A stretch of 64,000 nucleotides of DNA from Klebsiella spallanzanii (lineage in GTDB: Bacteria > Pseudomonadota > Gammaproteobacteria > Enterobacterales > Enterobacteriaceae), in assembly GCF_902158555.1 (NCBI RefSeq), contig NZ_CABGGS010000043.1, positions 363,065 through 427,064 of the forward strand, given 5' to 3'. Numbering within the stretch: the stretch's first letter is position 1; each line of letters starts with the position of its first letter. Positions 10,112 to 19,198 of the stretch are shown piece by piece. The notes beneath the pieces were generated by a model. That model was not told the DNA's origin. It made no database searches and saw only the letters and a list, made by a program, of their open reading frames with translations. Position numbers and translations under genes: made by a program.

Positions 10112-10690
10112 TTAATTAAAACTTAGCTCGCCTTCACCCCAGCGAGGGATGTTGTTGACCTCAAGGTCAAACAGATCGAGCGCGCGATTAACGCTGTGAG
10201 TAATGATGTCGTCCGCCGTTTGTGGCCGTTGGTAAAGCGCCGGGACCGGCGGAAAGATAATCCCGCCCATCTCGGTGACGGCGGCCATGTTGCGAATATG
10301 TCCGAGGTTCAGCGGCGTTTCCCGGGCCAGCAGCACCAGTCGACGACGCTCTTTCAGCACGACATCAGCCGCCCGGGTGAGCAGGTTGTCAGTCAGGCAA
10401 TGGGCAATCGCCCCCAAAGAACGCATTGAGCAGGGGGCCACCAGCATACCCAGCGTTTTAAACGAACCGCTGGAGATTGCTGCTCCAAGATTAGCGATGG
10501 GATGCACCACGTCAGCCAGCGCCACCACGTCGTCCAGGCAGTAATCCGTCTCCAGTTCGCAGGTTTTTTCCGCGCCTTTCGAGACCACCAGGTGGACTTC
10601 AACGGGAAGCGGACGAAGTAGCTCCAGCGCCTTAACACCGTACTGAAACCCGGACGCCCCGCTGATACCAATGATGATGCGTGCTGTCAT
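10112..10690 (-). CDS. UbiX-family flavin prenyltransferase, decarboxylase-associated
   Basis: A 192-aa member of the UbiX/Pad1/KpdB family, which prenylates FMN to make the prFMN cofactor needed by UbiD-type decarboxylases. The flavin-binding GISGASG is at residues 8-14, [13 protein letters not shown] is near residue 85, and LLARETPL is near residue 120. It lies 11 bp downstream of the UbiD-type gene. That makes it a dedicated paralogue (the B subunit of nonoxidative hydroxyarylic acid decarboxylases) rather than the ubiquinone-pathway UbiX. GGAG precedes the ATG. Confidence 0.92.
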   Translation of the reverse strand: MTARIIIGISGASGFQYGVKALELLRPLPVEVHLVVSKGAEKTCELETDYCLDDVVALADVVHPIANLGAAISSGSFKTLGMLVAPCSMRSLGAIAHCLTDNLLTRAADVVLKERRRLVLLARETPLNLGHIRNMAAVTEMGGIIFPPVPALYQRPQTADDIITHSVNRALDLFDLEVNNIPRWGEGELSFN

Positions 10691-10701
10691 GGTGGTCTCC
10701 T

Positions 10702-12195
10702 TTATTCGAAATCAGGCAGGAAGCGTTTAACGTCCACTTCTTTAAATTTGGAGCGCTGGAAATTGTGCTTCAGATGGAACGGCACCGTGCAGTCGAAAAT
10801 TGTTTTGCACGACATCCCCTGCTGTAGGATGCTCGGGCTGTATTCCGGAACCTGTGATGGGTCGAGCGGGTGGCAGCGGACACCGGGAATAGTAATGGTG
10901 TCGACATCGCCCTGGTAGCGGGTTTGCATGGCCCAGAGAACGTCATCGCTATCGAAAATATCGACATCTTCATCCACCAGGATGACATGCTTGAGTTCCG
11001 GGAATGCAGAGAAAGCCAGCAGAGCCGCCTGACGCTGACGGCCTTCATCCGCCGGGGATGATTTTTTAAATTGCAGCACTGCCAGCAGCTTACCGCCGCC
11101 CGCTGAATGGGCGAAAACGTTCAGCAGTTTGCCCGGCATGGCGCGTTCGACCATATCCAGAATGCTGGCTTCTGTGGGGATACCGGCCATATTGACGTGT
11201 TCTTCACCTGGCCCGACGGTGGTACGCCAGATGGGGTTGATGCGGTGGGTCACGGCTTTCACCTTGATGACCGGGATCGCCTCTTTCGCTTCGCCGGTAT
11301 AGCCCGGAAATTCAGGCATTGCGCGACCGGTGTTGGTGTTCTGATCTTCACGTACGCGTGCGTTTGGCAGCAGTTCGCCTTCAATCACAATCTCGGCGTG
11401 GGCGATGGCTTTTTCATTAATGGTTTTACACTGCACCATCTCAACCGGCTTACCGCGCAGCGCACCCGCGATGCTCAGCTCATTGAAGCCCAGCGGTGTG
11501 GTTGGTGGTTCAAAGCAGGCCGCAATTTCAATCGCCGGATCCACGCCGATGCTGATAGAAATCGGCAGCGGCTGGCCTGCGGCTTCCGCCTTCATACGGA
11601 AAGCATCAATATGACGACCGGGGGTCAGCCACATGGAGAGTTCGTCGCGACTCTGTACACACAGGCGGTGAATAGTGATATCGGACTCGTGCGTTTCCGG
11701 GTCTGAGGCGTAGCACAGACCCATGGTGATATAGGGGCCTGCGTCCTCCTCCGTGTTGGTTGGAGCAGGCAGTAGTTTACGCAGATCGAAATCGGCATCG
11801 CTCGCCAGATGTACCACTTCCTGACATACCGCTGTACCTTGAGCCATTATCGGTGCGATGGCGTTTTCGACCGAGTTTTTTAGCAGATGGCCCAGCTTTG
11901 CCGGTTCACACTGGAGAAAATGGCTGACGCGCTGGCGCGAGCCGTTCAGGCCAATCGCCACGCTGATATCATTAAATCCTTTGATTTTATTGAAGACCAT
12001 GACCGGCCCATTCTTGCGGGTCGGGCGCTGGCAGGTACCACCTGCACCCACGTAGCGATAAACCCCGGAGAGTTCAGCGTGCGGGTCGACTTCGGTATCG
12101 GTTTCAACATACTCGCCGGGAAGCGTTTTCAGGAGTTCTAGCGCAGAACGTAAATCATGCACCGTTGAAGTTTTTTTGTTATCAGTATTTGTCAT
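10702..12195 (-). CDS. UbiD-family aromatic acid decarboxylase, AroY-like
   Basis: A 497-aa prFMN-dependent decarboxylase. Blocks such as [38 protein letters not shown] and [12 protein letters not shown] match what I remember of AroY, the Klebsiella protocatechuate decarboxylase, and the C subunits of hydroxyarylic acid decarboxylases. The likely reaction is reversible removal of the carboxyl group from a hydroxylated benzoate; the exact substrate (protocatechuate, gallate, 4-hydroxybenzoate) is not decidable by eye. It is the first gene of its operon and divergent from a LysR regulator. The small D subunit of kpdBCD-type operons is not present here. Confidence 0.9.
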   Translation of the reverse strand: MTNTDNKKTSTVHDLRSALELLKTLPGEYVETDTEVDPHAELSGVYRYVGAGGTCQRPTRKNGPVMVFNKIKGFNDISVAIGLNGSRQRVSHFLQCEPAKLGHLLKNSVENAIAPIMAQGTAVCQEVVHLASDADFDLRKLLPAPTNTEEDAGPYITMGLCYASDPETHESDITIHRLCVQSRDELSMWLTPGRHIDAFRMKAEAAGQPLPISISIGVDPAIEIAACFEPPTTPLGFNELSIAGALRGKPVEMVQCKTINEKAIAHAEIVIEGELLPNARVREDQNTNTGRAMPEFPGYTGEAKEAIPVIKVKAVTHRINPIWRTTVGPGEEHVNMAGIPTEASILDMVERAMPGKLLNVFAHSAGGGKLLAVLQFKKSSPADEGRQRQAALLAFSAFPELKHVILVDEDVDIFDSDDVLWAMQTRYQGDVDTITIPGVRCHPLDPSQVPEYSPSILQQGMSCKTIFDCTVPFHLKHNFQRSKFKEVDVKRFLPDFE

Positions 12196-12402
12196 GGGAT
12201 GTTCCTTCGGAAAAGAAGTTTCGCTACCTGCACAATATTTTTCATGGCGCTTTAAAACAAATACCGTTTACCGGATGGTCAGTAGATCAAAAAAGTTTAT
12301 TTTAACAATCTGTTAAATAATGATTAATGAATATGGAGTGTAACGGGGCCAGCTTTTTATTTCTCCAGGTAAGTGTGATACTGATGACAAATTAAACTAC
12401 GG

Positions 12403-13308
12403 GTGATGATGATGGATTTAAAGCGCTTACGCTATTTTTGTCGGGTGGTGGAGCAAGGCTCGGTCAGCCAGGCGGCGAAATCGCTGAATATGGCGCAGCC
12501 GCCGCTCAGTAAGCGGATTCAGGAGCTGGAAGAGGAGCTTCAGGTATCGCTTTTTGTTCGTCGCGGTAACCGCATTGAACCGACTGAAGCCGGTTTTTTC
12601 CTCTATCGAAAAGGCTGCGAAATATTACGTCAGGTAGAAGATACCGCCCGTGAAACGACGGATATCGCGCAAAAAAATCGTACCGAGTTGAGAATCGGAC
12701 TAACTCACCTCTATCAGAATTATTTTAAGGCGCTATTAATGGAGGTGTACCGGCGTAATCCGGAAACTTCGATAAATATTTCCGTTACCGATTCCAGCCA
12801 TCTTGAGACCTTATTAACAGAAGGTGGTATCGATCTGGCCTTAATTCAGCGGCCCTATCGCAGCGAAGGATTTGATTATGTCTCGTTTGATCCGATCAAG
12901 CTGGTTGCGGTTATCAACAAAAAATGTCTTTCGTCTCCGCCACCTAATCCTTATAACTATACTGCGCTGGCGGCGTTGCCGCTGGTGTTGCTACATCGAG
13001 CAAAGGATTCAGGGACTTACGAGATGCTGATGGATCTGTTTCGTAAATCAGGAGTCAGTGCGAAAGTTATTATGCATATCACGCAGCCGGGCGTTATCCT
13101 CGACTGGCTGGAGTCCGGTCTTGAAGCGGCGACGCTGCTACCGTCTTCTGAAGTTGATGCTGATAAACTTAGTCAGTGCTACGTAGTGGATGTCTTCCCC
13201 TCGCCGCAAATATTTTATCCTGCGTTGGTGAAATTACCCTCCATGTCTTATCTACCTGCACTGATGGATATTATTGCGCAGGGATATCCGTTTAATACTT
13301 CCGGATGA
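12403..13308 (+). CDS. LysR-family regulator of the decarboxylase operon
   Basis: A 301-aa LysR-type activator. The winged helix-turn-helix is N-terminal (about residues 18-37, GSVSQAAKSLNMAQPPLSKR) and a type 2 periplasmic-binding-like effector domain follows. The first codon is GTG, followed by three ATG codons, so the exact start is uncertain by up to three residues. It is divergent from the UbiD-type gene across 207 bp, the usual arrangement for a LysR protein controlling its neighbour in response to an aromatic acid. The effector is inferred, not seen. Confidence 0.88.
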   Translation: MMMMDLKRLRYFCRVVEQGSVSQAAKSLNMAQPPLSKRIQELEEELQVSLFVRRGNRIEPTEAGFFLYRKGCEILRQVEDTARETTDIAQKNRTELRIGLTHLYQNYFKALLMEVYRRNPETSINISVTDSSHLETLLTEGGIDLALIQRPYRSEGFDYVSFDPIKLVAVINKKCLSSPPPNPYNYTALAALPLVLLHRAKDSGTYEMLMDLFRKSGVSAKVIMHITQPGVILDWLESGLEAATLLPSSEVDADKLSQCYVVDVFPSPQIFYPALVKLPSMSYLPALMDIIAQGYPFNTSG

Positions 13309-13391
13309 TGCCTATCGATTGGGGATCGTGCGGCTGGCTGGTATGATAATGCCCCTGGTTTTTAGGTGACAGTTTGTGTGCAGGACGCCTG

Positions 13392-14117
13392 ATGAGTAAA
13401 CGCTTTTATATCACGATAATGTTGGTGAGCAGCCTGATCGTTGCGGGGTGTTCCAGTTCATCTGATTCCGGCTCTACGTATACCGTTAAGCGCGGCGATA
13501 CGCTATACGCTATTTCACGTTCCACCGGCACCAGCGTCAGGGATCTCGCCCGTCTCAACAATATTTCGCCTCCCTATACCATCGAAGTGGGGCAGAAACT
13601 GAAGCTGAACAGCACTTCAGGGACTACAGCGAAGGCGAATACATCCAGCAAGAAATCATCTGCGAAACGCACCGCTGCAGTGACACCATCTTCGGCGGTA
13701 CCACAATCCTCCTGGCCGCCGGTAGGGCAGCGCTGCTGGCGCTGGCCAACCAGCGGCAAAGTCGTACTTCCATATTCCACCAGCGATGGCGGTAATAAAG
13801 GTATCGATATCGCCGGTAAGCGAGGTCAGCCGGTGTATGCGGCAGGGGCGGGCAAAGTGGTGTACGTGGGGAACCAGCTACGCGGCTACGGTAACCTGAT
13901 TATGATTAAACATAATGAGGATTACATTAGCGCCTATGCGCACAATGATAAGCTGATGGTGAATAACGGCCAGAGCGTGAAGATTGGGCAGCAGATTGCC
14001 ACCATGGGTAGCTCGGATGCGGATTCCGTACGTCTGCATTTCCAGATTCGTTACCGCGCGACGGCTATCGACCCGTTGCGCTATTTGCCGCCGCAGGGTA
14101 GTAAGCCTAAGTGCTAA
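13392..14117 (+). CDS. actS: LysM/LytM-domain lipoprotein, ActS (YgeR)-like amidase activator
   Basis: A 241-aa outer-membrane lipoprotein. The lipobox LIVAGC puts the lipidated cysteine at residue 20. A LysM domain follows at about 29-75, then a low-complexity Ser/Lys/Thr linker, then a LytM (M23) domain from about 115. The usual HxH zinc motif is degenerate (VRLHFQ), so the protein is expected to activate an amidase rather than cut peptidoglycan, as for NlpD, EnvC and ActS. I place the start at 13392 (MSKRFY); an upstream in-frame start at 13374 would break the signal peptide. The neighbourhood (near lysS, idi and glyU) is consistent with E. coli ygeR. Confidence 0.88.
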   Translation: MSKRFYITIMLVSSLIVAGCSSSSDSGSTYTVKRGDTLYAISRSTGTSVRDLARLNNISPPYTIEVGQKLKLNSTSGTTAKANTSSKKSSAKRTAAVTPSSAVPQSSWPPVGQRCWRWPTSGKVVLPYSTSDGGNKGIDIAGKRGQPVYAAGAGKVVYVGNQLRGYGNLIMIKHNEDYISAYAHNDKLMVNNGQSVKIGQQIATMGSSDADSVRLHFQIRYRATAIDPLRYLPPQGSKPKC

Positions 14118-14152
14118 AAGGTTATTTTATCGGCAGTTAGCGTAGTTTGGGC

Positions 14153-14180
14153 TTGTCAGCCGGTGCGTAAGGTCTATAAT
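14153..14180 (+). promoter_or_regulatory. Promoter of tRNA-Gly gene
   Basis: TTGTCA (14153-14158), a 16-bp spacer and TATAAT (14175-14180), followed by a GC-rich discriminator typical of stringently controlled stable-RNA promoters. The tRNA begins 18 nt after the -10 box. Confidence 0.8.
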
Positions 14181-14197
14181 GGCCCACGCACTTCTTT

Positions 14198-14271
14198 GCG
14201 GGCGTAGTTCAATGGTAGAACGAGAGCTTCCCAAGCTCTATACGAGGGTTCGATTCCCTTCGCCCGCTCCA
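14198..14271 (+). tRNA. glyU: tRNA-Gly (anticodon CCC)
   Basis: A 74-nt cloverleaf. The acceptor stem GCGGGCG pairs with CGCCCGC, the anticodon loop contains CCC, the T-loop reads TTCGATT, and CCA is encoded at the 3' end. The sequence matches E. coli glyU, which reads GGG codons. Confidence 0.97.
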
Positions 14272-14415
14272 GATTTACTTCTCCCTGACTCTCCTGAATT
14301 CAATTACCCCTTGTAATATTAATGCATGGCAGATAATGGTGGTGATAAAGACATCATCGGCAATACCATTAAGCACTTTAGCCATCTGTGCATTACTGAT
14401 TTCATGACGAATCCG

Positions 14416-14452
14416 ATCCTTTTAGACCCGATTTATCTGGGTCTAAAAGGAT
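14416..14452. terminator. Perfect 14-bp hairpin between tRNA-Gly and the VOC gene
   Basis: 14416-14429 (ATCCTTTTAGACCC) is the exact reverse complement of 14439-14452, with a 9-nt loop. Neither side is followed by a clean T run, but each arm contains TTTT or AAAA, so the structure could end transcripts arriving from either the tRNA or the converging sugar operon. Confidence 0.6.
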
Positions 14453-14486
14453 ACCTGTGCAGAAAAATATATTTTATAACAGCACG

Positions 14487-14876
14487 TTATCTTTTAAATG
14501 CATCGAACTCAAGACGTTCGCCATCCGGGCCGCGAATAAGCAGGAAACGTACGCATTCTTCCTCAACAGGCCCTTCATCCAGCGGATAGCCGAGTGCTTC
14601 CAGTCTCTTCTGAACGGCATCCAGGTCGCTGACTTCAAGCGCAAGATGATCGATACCGCAGCGAGGCGCGTCAAAAGGAACCCCTTCGGGTAGTTGGTAC
14701 AGTTCGAGAACAGTACCCCCCATTTCAATAAAAGCGACCTCAATGGTGCCCTGCGGCGAGGGTTTGCTAAACCGCTGCTGGCGCTTAAAGCCTAGCGGTT
14801 CATAGAATGCCAGCGAACGCGTTAAATCATTCACCTGATACCCGATATGGGCAATATTGTTGATAAGTTCGCGCAT
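14487..14876 (-). CDS. VOC-superfamily (glyoxalase-like) protein
   Basis: A 129-aa single-repeat vicinal-oxygen-chelate protein. Metal-ligand-like positions are His at IAHIGYQV, Glu at VLELYQLP, His at IDHLALEV and Glu at RLEFDAF, the His/Glu/His/Glu pattern of glyoxalase I or methylmalonyl-CoA epimerase types. It begins 1 nt after the permease stop codon, so it belongs to the same operon. It may detoxify or epimerise a sugar-derived intermediate, but the substrate is unknown. A longer frame to 14927 overlaps the permease; the ATG at 14876 has its own AGGGGG. Confidence 0.85.
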   Translation of the reverse strand: MRELINNIAHIGYQVNDLTRSLAFYEPLGFKRQQRFSKPSPQGTIEVAFIEMGGTVLELYQLPEGVPFDAPRCGIDHLALEVSDLDAVQKRLEALGYPLDEGPVEEECVRFLLIRGPDGERLEFDAFKR

Positions 14877-14877
14877 C

Positions 14878-16209
14878 TTATACCCCCTTACGCACGCACC
14901 AGAAACCGTAGAAAGCGACATAAACAAAGCACAATAACGGGGCGATAAAGGCGATTTGCATATTACCGCCGTTCATATCAGAAATAATCCCCATCACCAG
15001 CGGAATAACGGCCCCGCCGATAATTGACATCACGACTATCGATCCTGCGGTTTGTGTATCTTTCCCCATACCTTTGATGACCAGACCAAAGTTGGTCGGC
15101 CAGCATGGCGCCATACAGAAACTCACAAGAATCAGCGCGTAGACCGCCAGCATTGAGCTGCTAAATACGGCAATCAGCAGGAGGGCTGTTGCTGCTAATG
15201 CAAAGGTGCCAAGCAGTAATGCCGGATTCAGTCGGTTCATCAACCAGGTCGCAATCGCTTTTCCAGCGGCGTAAATCACCAGCGAAGCCAGCAGCCAATA
15301 GGTGGCTGAGTGCTCGCTGGTGCCCTGCTGCACGAGCTGCACGAATCGAATAGTGAAGCTCCATACGCCTACCTGAGCACCCACGTATAAAAACTGCGAC
15401 AGAACCCCAAGACGGAAACGTGGTATGGCAAACAGGCGTTTAAGCGTTGGTCCCATGCTTTCTGCGGGAACCTGCTGCTGAGATTGCGTGCCCTTGCATG
15501 TCGGGAATTTGATAAACACAAAAACCAGAGCCAGCACCACCAACACAGAACCGATAATCAGGTAAGGCCCGACAACCTGTCCCACCATCTGATGGCGCGC
15601 GGCGTCCGCGGCGGCGGCGGGCATTGCCAGCAGCTGTTCATGGCTGGGATCGTGTTCGCCAAAGACCATAACCTGGCCGATAAGCACGCCGGAAATAACG
15701 CCGAGGGAATTAAATATCTGTGAGAAGTTAATGCGCTGGGTGGAGGACTGAATGGGGCCAAGCAGGCTTGAGTAGGTATTCGCCGAGGTTTCCAGGAAAG
15801 AGAGTCCGCAGGCAATAACCCCCAGGCAGGCGAGGAACGCGCCATAGGTCATGATCTGCGCGGCCGGGATGAACAGGAAGCAGCCGAGGGCGTACAGGCA
15901 CAGCCCAATAATAATCGCCGCTTTATACGAATAACGTTTAATCAGCGCCGCCGCAGGCAGGGCGACAAAAAAGTAACCGAGGAAAAAAATCGACTGCACC
16001 AGCGCGGTCTGAGTATCCGTTAAATCAAAACCCTTTTTAAATTGGGCAATCAATATGTCGTTCAGGTTGCCCGCCATACCCCATAGCGCAAACAGGCAGC
16101 ACACCAGTAAAAACTGGAGCCAGGGGGTATGCGGTAAATAGGCGCTGGTATCCAATTTTTCGGTTTGGAGCGCCGCTTTATCGACCTTATCCGTTGTTAG
16201 CGTACTCAT
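14878..16209 (-). CDS. FucP-type (FHS family) MFS sugar:H+ symporter
   Basis: A 443-aa, 12-segment major facilitator of the fucose:H+ symporter family. The N-terminal motif WGMAGNLNDILIAQF near residue 43 and PCWPTNFGLVIKGMG near residue 370 are characteristic. Members carry L-fucose, glucose or galactose, and DeoP carries deoxyribose. It sits 36 bp after a PfkB kinase and next to a sugar-phosphate epimerase, so it is the probable importer of this catabolic unit. AGGA precedes the ATG. Confidence 0.88.
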   Translation of the reverse strand: MSTLTTDKVDKAALQTEKLDTSAYLPHTPWLQFLLVCCLFALWGMAGNLNDILIAQFKKGFDLTDTQTALVQSIFFLGYFFVALPAAALIKRYSYKAAIIIGLCLYALGCFLFIPAAQIMTYGAFLACLGVIACGLSFLETSANTYSSLLGPIQSSTQRINFSQIFNSLGVISGVLIGQVMVFGEHDPSHEQLLAMPAAAADAARHQMVGQVVGPYLIIGSVLVVLALVFVFIKFPTCKGTQSQQQVPAESMGPTLKRLFAIPRFRLGVLSQFLYVGAQVGVWSFTIRFVQLVQQGTSEHSATYWLLASLVIYAAGKAIATWLMNRLNPALLLGTFALAATALLLIAVFSSSMLAVYALILVSFCMAPCWPTNFGLVIKGMGKDTQTAGSIVVMSIIGGAVIPLVMGIISDMNGGNMQIAFIAPLLCFVYVAFYGFWCVRKGV

Positions 16210-16245
16210 TGAGCTATCCTCGTAATGGTTTTTATATCGTAGGGT

Positions 16246-17187
16246 TTATGCCATTTCATAATCAGAGGTGGCACGTAAAAGACGTTCCAGGGCTTCTTCG
16301 TAATCTGGTAAGGATGACGCGCCCTGTTTTTCAACGCTGACGGCGGCATAGGCTGCGGCAAATTGCGCCGCTGTATGCAAGGGCTCGCCGCAGGCAAGCC
16401 GCGCCGCCAGCGCGCCGTTGAATGCATCGCCCGCGCCGGTGGTATCGCGGGGATGAGAAGGAAAGCACGGGATATGGGATTTCACGCCTTGCTCACTCAG
16501 CAATGCGCCATTTGCGCCAAGCGTAATAATGACGTTGCGGGCGCCCTGGGCATGCAGAACATCTGCGGCTTCTGAAGCACCTGCGAGATCGTCAACGCGA
16601 CATCCGGTCATTAACCTGGCCTCTGTCGCATTCGGGGTGAGCAAATCAACTTTGCTAAGAAAATCCTTGTCAACGGGTTGCCAGGGCGCGGGATTCAGAA
16701 CCACAAATGCACCGGCCTTTTTGCCCGCATCAACGACTTGTTCAATGGCGGAAAGGTTATTTTCCAACTGGACCAGAACCACATCCGCGCAGCCGATGGC
16801 GGGAATACAGGCGGCGATTTCATCATCGGTCACCGTCATGTTGGCACCGGGATCGACGGCAATCATGTTTTCGGCATCGTTGCCGGCAACATAAATCAGC
16901 GCATTGCCGGTGGGGACAGACTCCGCGACCAATAGCGTCACGGCATTAAAACCGATACTTTTCAGATGGCGACGAGCAAAATGGCCGAACGTATCATTAC
17001 CAATCTTGCCGATATAGTGGACATTGGCCCCCGCTTTTAGCGCGGCGGTGGCCTGGTTCGCCCCTTTTCCTCCGGCGCTGGTCATACTTCCGCAGGCGAC
17101 TAACGATTCGCCCGGTACGGGAAAGCGCTCCACTCTGGCGACCATGTCCAAATTGAATGAACCAAAAACGCAGACTTTTTCTGACAT
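16246..17187 (-). CDS. Ribokinase-family (PfkB) sugar kinase
   Basis: A 313-aa PfkB carbohydrate kinase. PfkB signature 1 is seen as SAGGKGANQA near residue 38. Signature 2 is DTTGAGDAFNGAL near residue 250, with the catalytic Asp in GAGDAF. It is most like ribokinases and deoxyribokinases and phosphorylates a ketose or aldose entering through the neighbouring permease. Two tandem ATG codons are possible starts; 17187 gives better spacing from AGGAG. It is 11 bp downstream of the epimerase gene. Confidence 0.88.
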   Translation of the reverse strand: MSEKVCVFGSFNLDMVARVERFPVPGESLVACGSMTSAGGKGANQATAALKAGANVHYIGKIGNDTFGHFARRHLKSIGFNAVTLLVAESVPTGNALIYVAGNDAENMIAVDPGANMTVTDDEIAACIPAIGCADVVLVQLENNLSAIEQVVDAGKKAGAFVVLNPAPWQPVDKDFLSKVDLLTPNATEARLMTGCRVDDLAGASEAADVLHAQGARNVIITLGANGALLSEQGVKSHIPCFPSHPRDTTGAGDAFNGALAARLACGEPLHTAAQFAAAYAAVSVEKQGASSLPDYEEALERLLRATSDYEMA

Positions 17188-17198
17188 CATTCACTCCT

Positions 17199-17888
17199 CT
17201 ATACGTGCTCAGGGGAACGCAGCGCGGCGGCCAGGTCCTGGGACATATTTTCCCAGGACTGCGCGAGGGGCATATCCGGGCGAAATAAACCGCTGCTGCC
17301 CATAATCAATATCTGTGCCCCGGCTCCCAGCAGCTCACGGTAGGTGTGGCGGTTGCATGAGCCGTCGACTTCCAGCAAGAAGTTGAGGTTGCGGATCTCT
17401 TTTAGCTGATGAAGCTGGGCGATTTTTGCGGTCATTTCGGGAATAAACGGCTGACCGGCATAGCCCGGATCGACGGTCATCACGGTGACCTTATCGAGCA
17501 GATGCAGATAGTGCTGCACGCTCTCAATTGGCGTGGCGGGATTGAGTACCATGCCAACTTCTTTTCCCGCATGGCGAATCATATTGATGACGCGAAAGGC
17601 TTCCCGGCAGATGGTTTCCGGGTGAAGTGAAATGGCGTCTGCCCCGGCCTTAATGAGCGCCGGGATAAACGACACTGGTTCTTCTACCATCAAATGCACA
17701 TCGATTGGCAGCGATGTAAAAGGGCGAATTTGCTCTACAAAACTGGCCGATAGCGCCAGGTTTTTGACGTAGTGCCCATCCATCACGTCGACATGCAGCC
17801 TGTCGGCTTTGTCGTTTAAAAAGTGCAGCTGTTCCGTCAGCTTCATCATGTCCATACACATGAGCGAGGGAGAAATGTAATAACGCAT
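17199..17888 (-). CDS. Ribulose-phosphate 3-epimerase family, AlsE-like
   Basis: A 229-aa TIM-barrel enzyme of the ribulose-5-phosphate/allulose-6-phosphate 3-epimerase family. Metal ligands and catalytic acids fit the visible motifs ISPSLMCMD, HVDVMDGHYV (His, Asp), VHLMVEEP, TVDPGYAGQPF and LEVDGSCN. It is closer in feel to AlsE than to housekeeping Rpe, suggesting that it epimerises C3 of a ketohexose-6-phosphate. It is followed closely by the PfkB kinase and the FucP-like permease. The ATG at 17888 has GAGG about 4 nt upstream. Confidence 0.86.
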   Translation of the reverse strand: MRYYISPSLMCMDMMKLTEQLHFLNDKADRLHVDVMDGHYVKNLALSASFVEQIRPFTSLPIDVHLMVEEPVSFIPALIKAGADAISLHPETICREAFRVINMIRHAGKEVGMVLNPATPIESVQHYLHLLDKVTVMTVDPGYAGQPFIPEMTAKIAQLHQLKEIRNLNFLLEVDGSCNRHTYRELLGAGAQILIMGSSGLFRPDMPLAQSWENMSQDLAAALRSPEHV

Positions 17889-17997
17889 AAGGCCTCTTTG
17901 TTCCGGTCGTAGGCTGATTTCAGGCAAAGTCTGGTCCTACCGCGCGAAGCAGCGTTTCGACAATGCTCGTATTAACCGTCACGTCATGACGGTGCAC

Positions 17998-18798
17998 TCA
18001 GGCGATGTGTATGCCAACGTTGTGCCAGGTCATCTCTTTCTCCAGCAACGGATCGTCAAACTTTTCGGTAATTAAACAGTCCAGTTCGCCTAATCCTCCT
18101 AGCCGCGCTATGCCCAAACGTCCTAACTTGCTGGCATCGACGAGCGCAATCACCTGTCGTGCTGCCACCATCATCTGTCTTAGCAGCGCGGCGTGGGCTT
18201 CCGTTCCGGTATACAGGCCGCTATCGCGTTCCAGGCCCTGACATGAGAAAAAAAGCGTATCTACGGCATACTCGCGAAGCATCCTTGAGGTGGTTTCACC
18301 AAAGAACGACTCTTCGCTCGGGGAAAAATCGCCCCCTAGCCCCACCAGATGCAATGAGCGTCTGCTCATCAGCGCTTGCAAGATCCGGATGGACGGCGTG
18401 ATAACCGTTAACGCTATCTCAGGCATCTGGCGGGCTAAAAACCAGCTGGTGCTGCTGCCGTCCAGCAAAATCGTCTTTCCCGGCTGAAGGAACTGCAGCG
18501 CTTTCCGCGCAATGCGCATTTTGCCTTCACTGTGCAGCAACGTTCTTTGCTGAAAGCTTCCCTGGGTATCCTCTACCGGGAGGGCGAAAGTTATCGTTTT
18601 GCTCGCCGGGAGCGGGTTTTCCGCGACGAGCGCCCCACCATGACTACGATTTAATATCCCTTGTCGCTCCAGCTCGTTCAGATCGCGGCGGATCGTTTCT
18701 CTGGAAACATGAGTCGCCTGCGCAATTTCATTTACCCGCATGACTCCGCGTTGGCCCAACAGCTCGATAATCAAACGATGACGTTCCAGCGGCAACAT
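17998..18798 (-). CDS. DeoR-family regulator of the epimerase-kinase-permease unit
   Basis: A 266-aa DeoR-type repressor. The N-terminal HTH signature reads VNEIAQATHVSRETIRRDLNEL at about 22-43. The C-terminal sugar-phosphate sensor (DeoRC) carries LDGSSTSWFLA, FGET and LVDASKLGR. It lies at the 5' end of the minus-strand unit, about 110 bp before the epimerase gene, and is divergent from the deoC-like gene. It probably represses one or both units until a phosphorylated sugar binds. Confidence 0.88.
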   Translation of the reverse strand: MLPLERHRLIIELLGQRGVMRVNEIAQATHVSRETIRRDLNELERQGILNRSHGGALVAENPLPASKTITFALPVEDTQGSFQQRTLLHSEGKMRIARKALQFLQPGKTILLDGSSTSWFLARQMPEIALTVITPSIRILQALMSRRSLHLVGLGGDFSPSEESFFGETTSRMLREYAVDTLFFSCQGLERDSGLYTGTEAHAALLRQMMVAARQVIALVDASKLGRLGIARLGGLGELDCLITEKFDDPLLEKEMTWHNVGIHIA

Positions 18799-19198
18799 AG
18801 CTCTCTCCTGCAGTGCGTAATCAGATTACCTGTCCCTTGAACAGGGCGTTGCGACGCCGGGAATATCCGCTGAAGGCCGCATTTTTCTCGTCGGGCTGTG
18901 TGATAGAACGCGCATTTCAACCCTCTATCACGTACATATTTCGATTGCCTCACCTGTTATCCAGTCACAAACAAAAACAAACAAAAATAAATGCAATATT
19001 GCTTTTGCGCCCGTTTATGACCGTTTTTTCCCGCCCAGAGATGGCGTCATTCATTTCCCGCCTTTTAATTAAAAGCAAATGAAAATAAAAAAATGCTAAT
19101 TTGATCACGTTATTTTCATTTGATGCGTTTTTAAATGGATTTACGCGAGATAACAGCATTAAATGAAAGTAACTAAAAACAAAGAGCAGGATTAAATC
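18799..19198. promoter_or_regulatory. Divergent regulatory region with AAATGAAA repeats
   Basis: This 400-bp region between two divergent carbohydrate units is AT-rich. It contains a perfect 13-bp inverted repeat, CAAATGAAAATAA (19076-19088) and TTATTTTCATTTG (19110-19122), with 21 bp between the arms. A further half-site AAATGAAAGTAA lies at 19161-19172, close to the deoC-like gene. Repeated TTTC-containing half-sites are the usual operators of DeoR-family repressors. No credible coding frame is present. Confidence 0.6.

Noticed and set aside
14326..14589. 87-codon frame after tRNA-Gly
   Set aside because: It runs through the perfect hairpin at 14416-14452 and into the antisense of the VOC gene.
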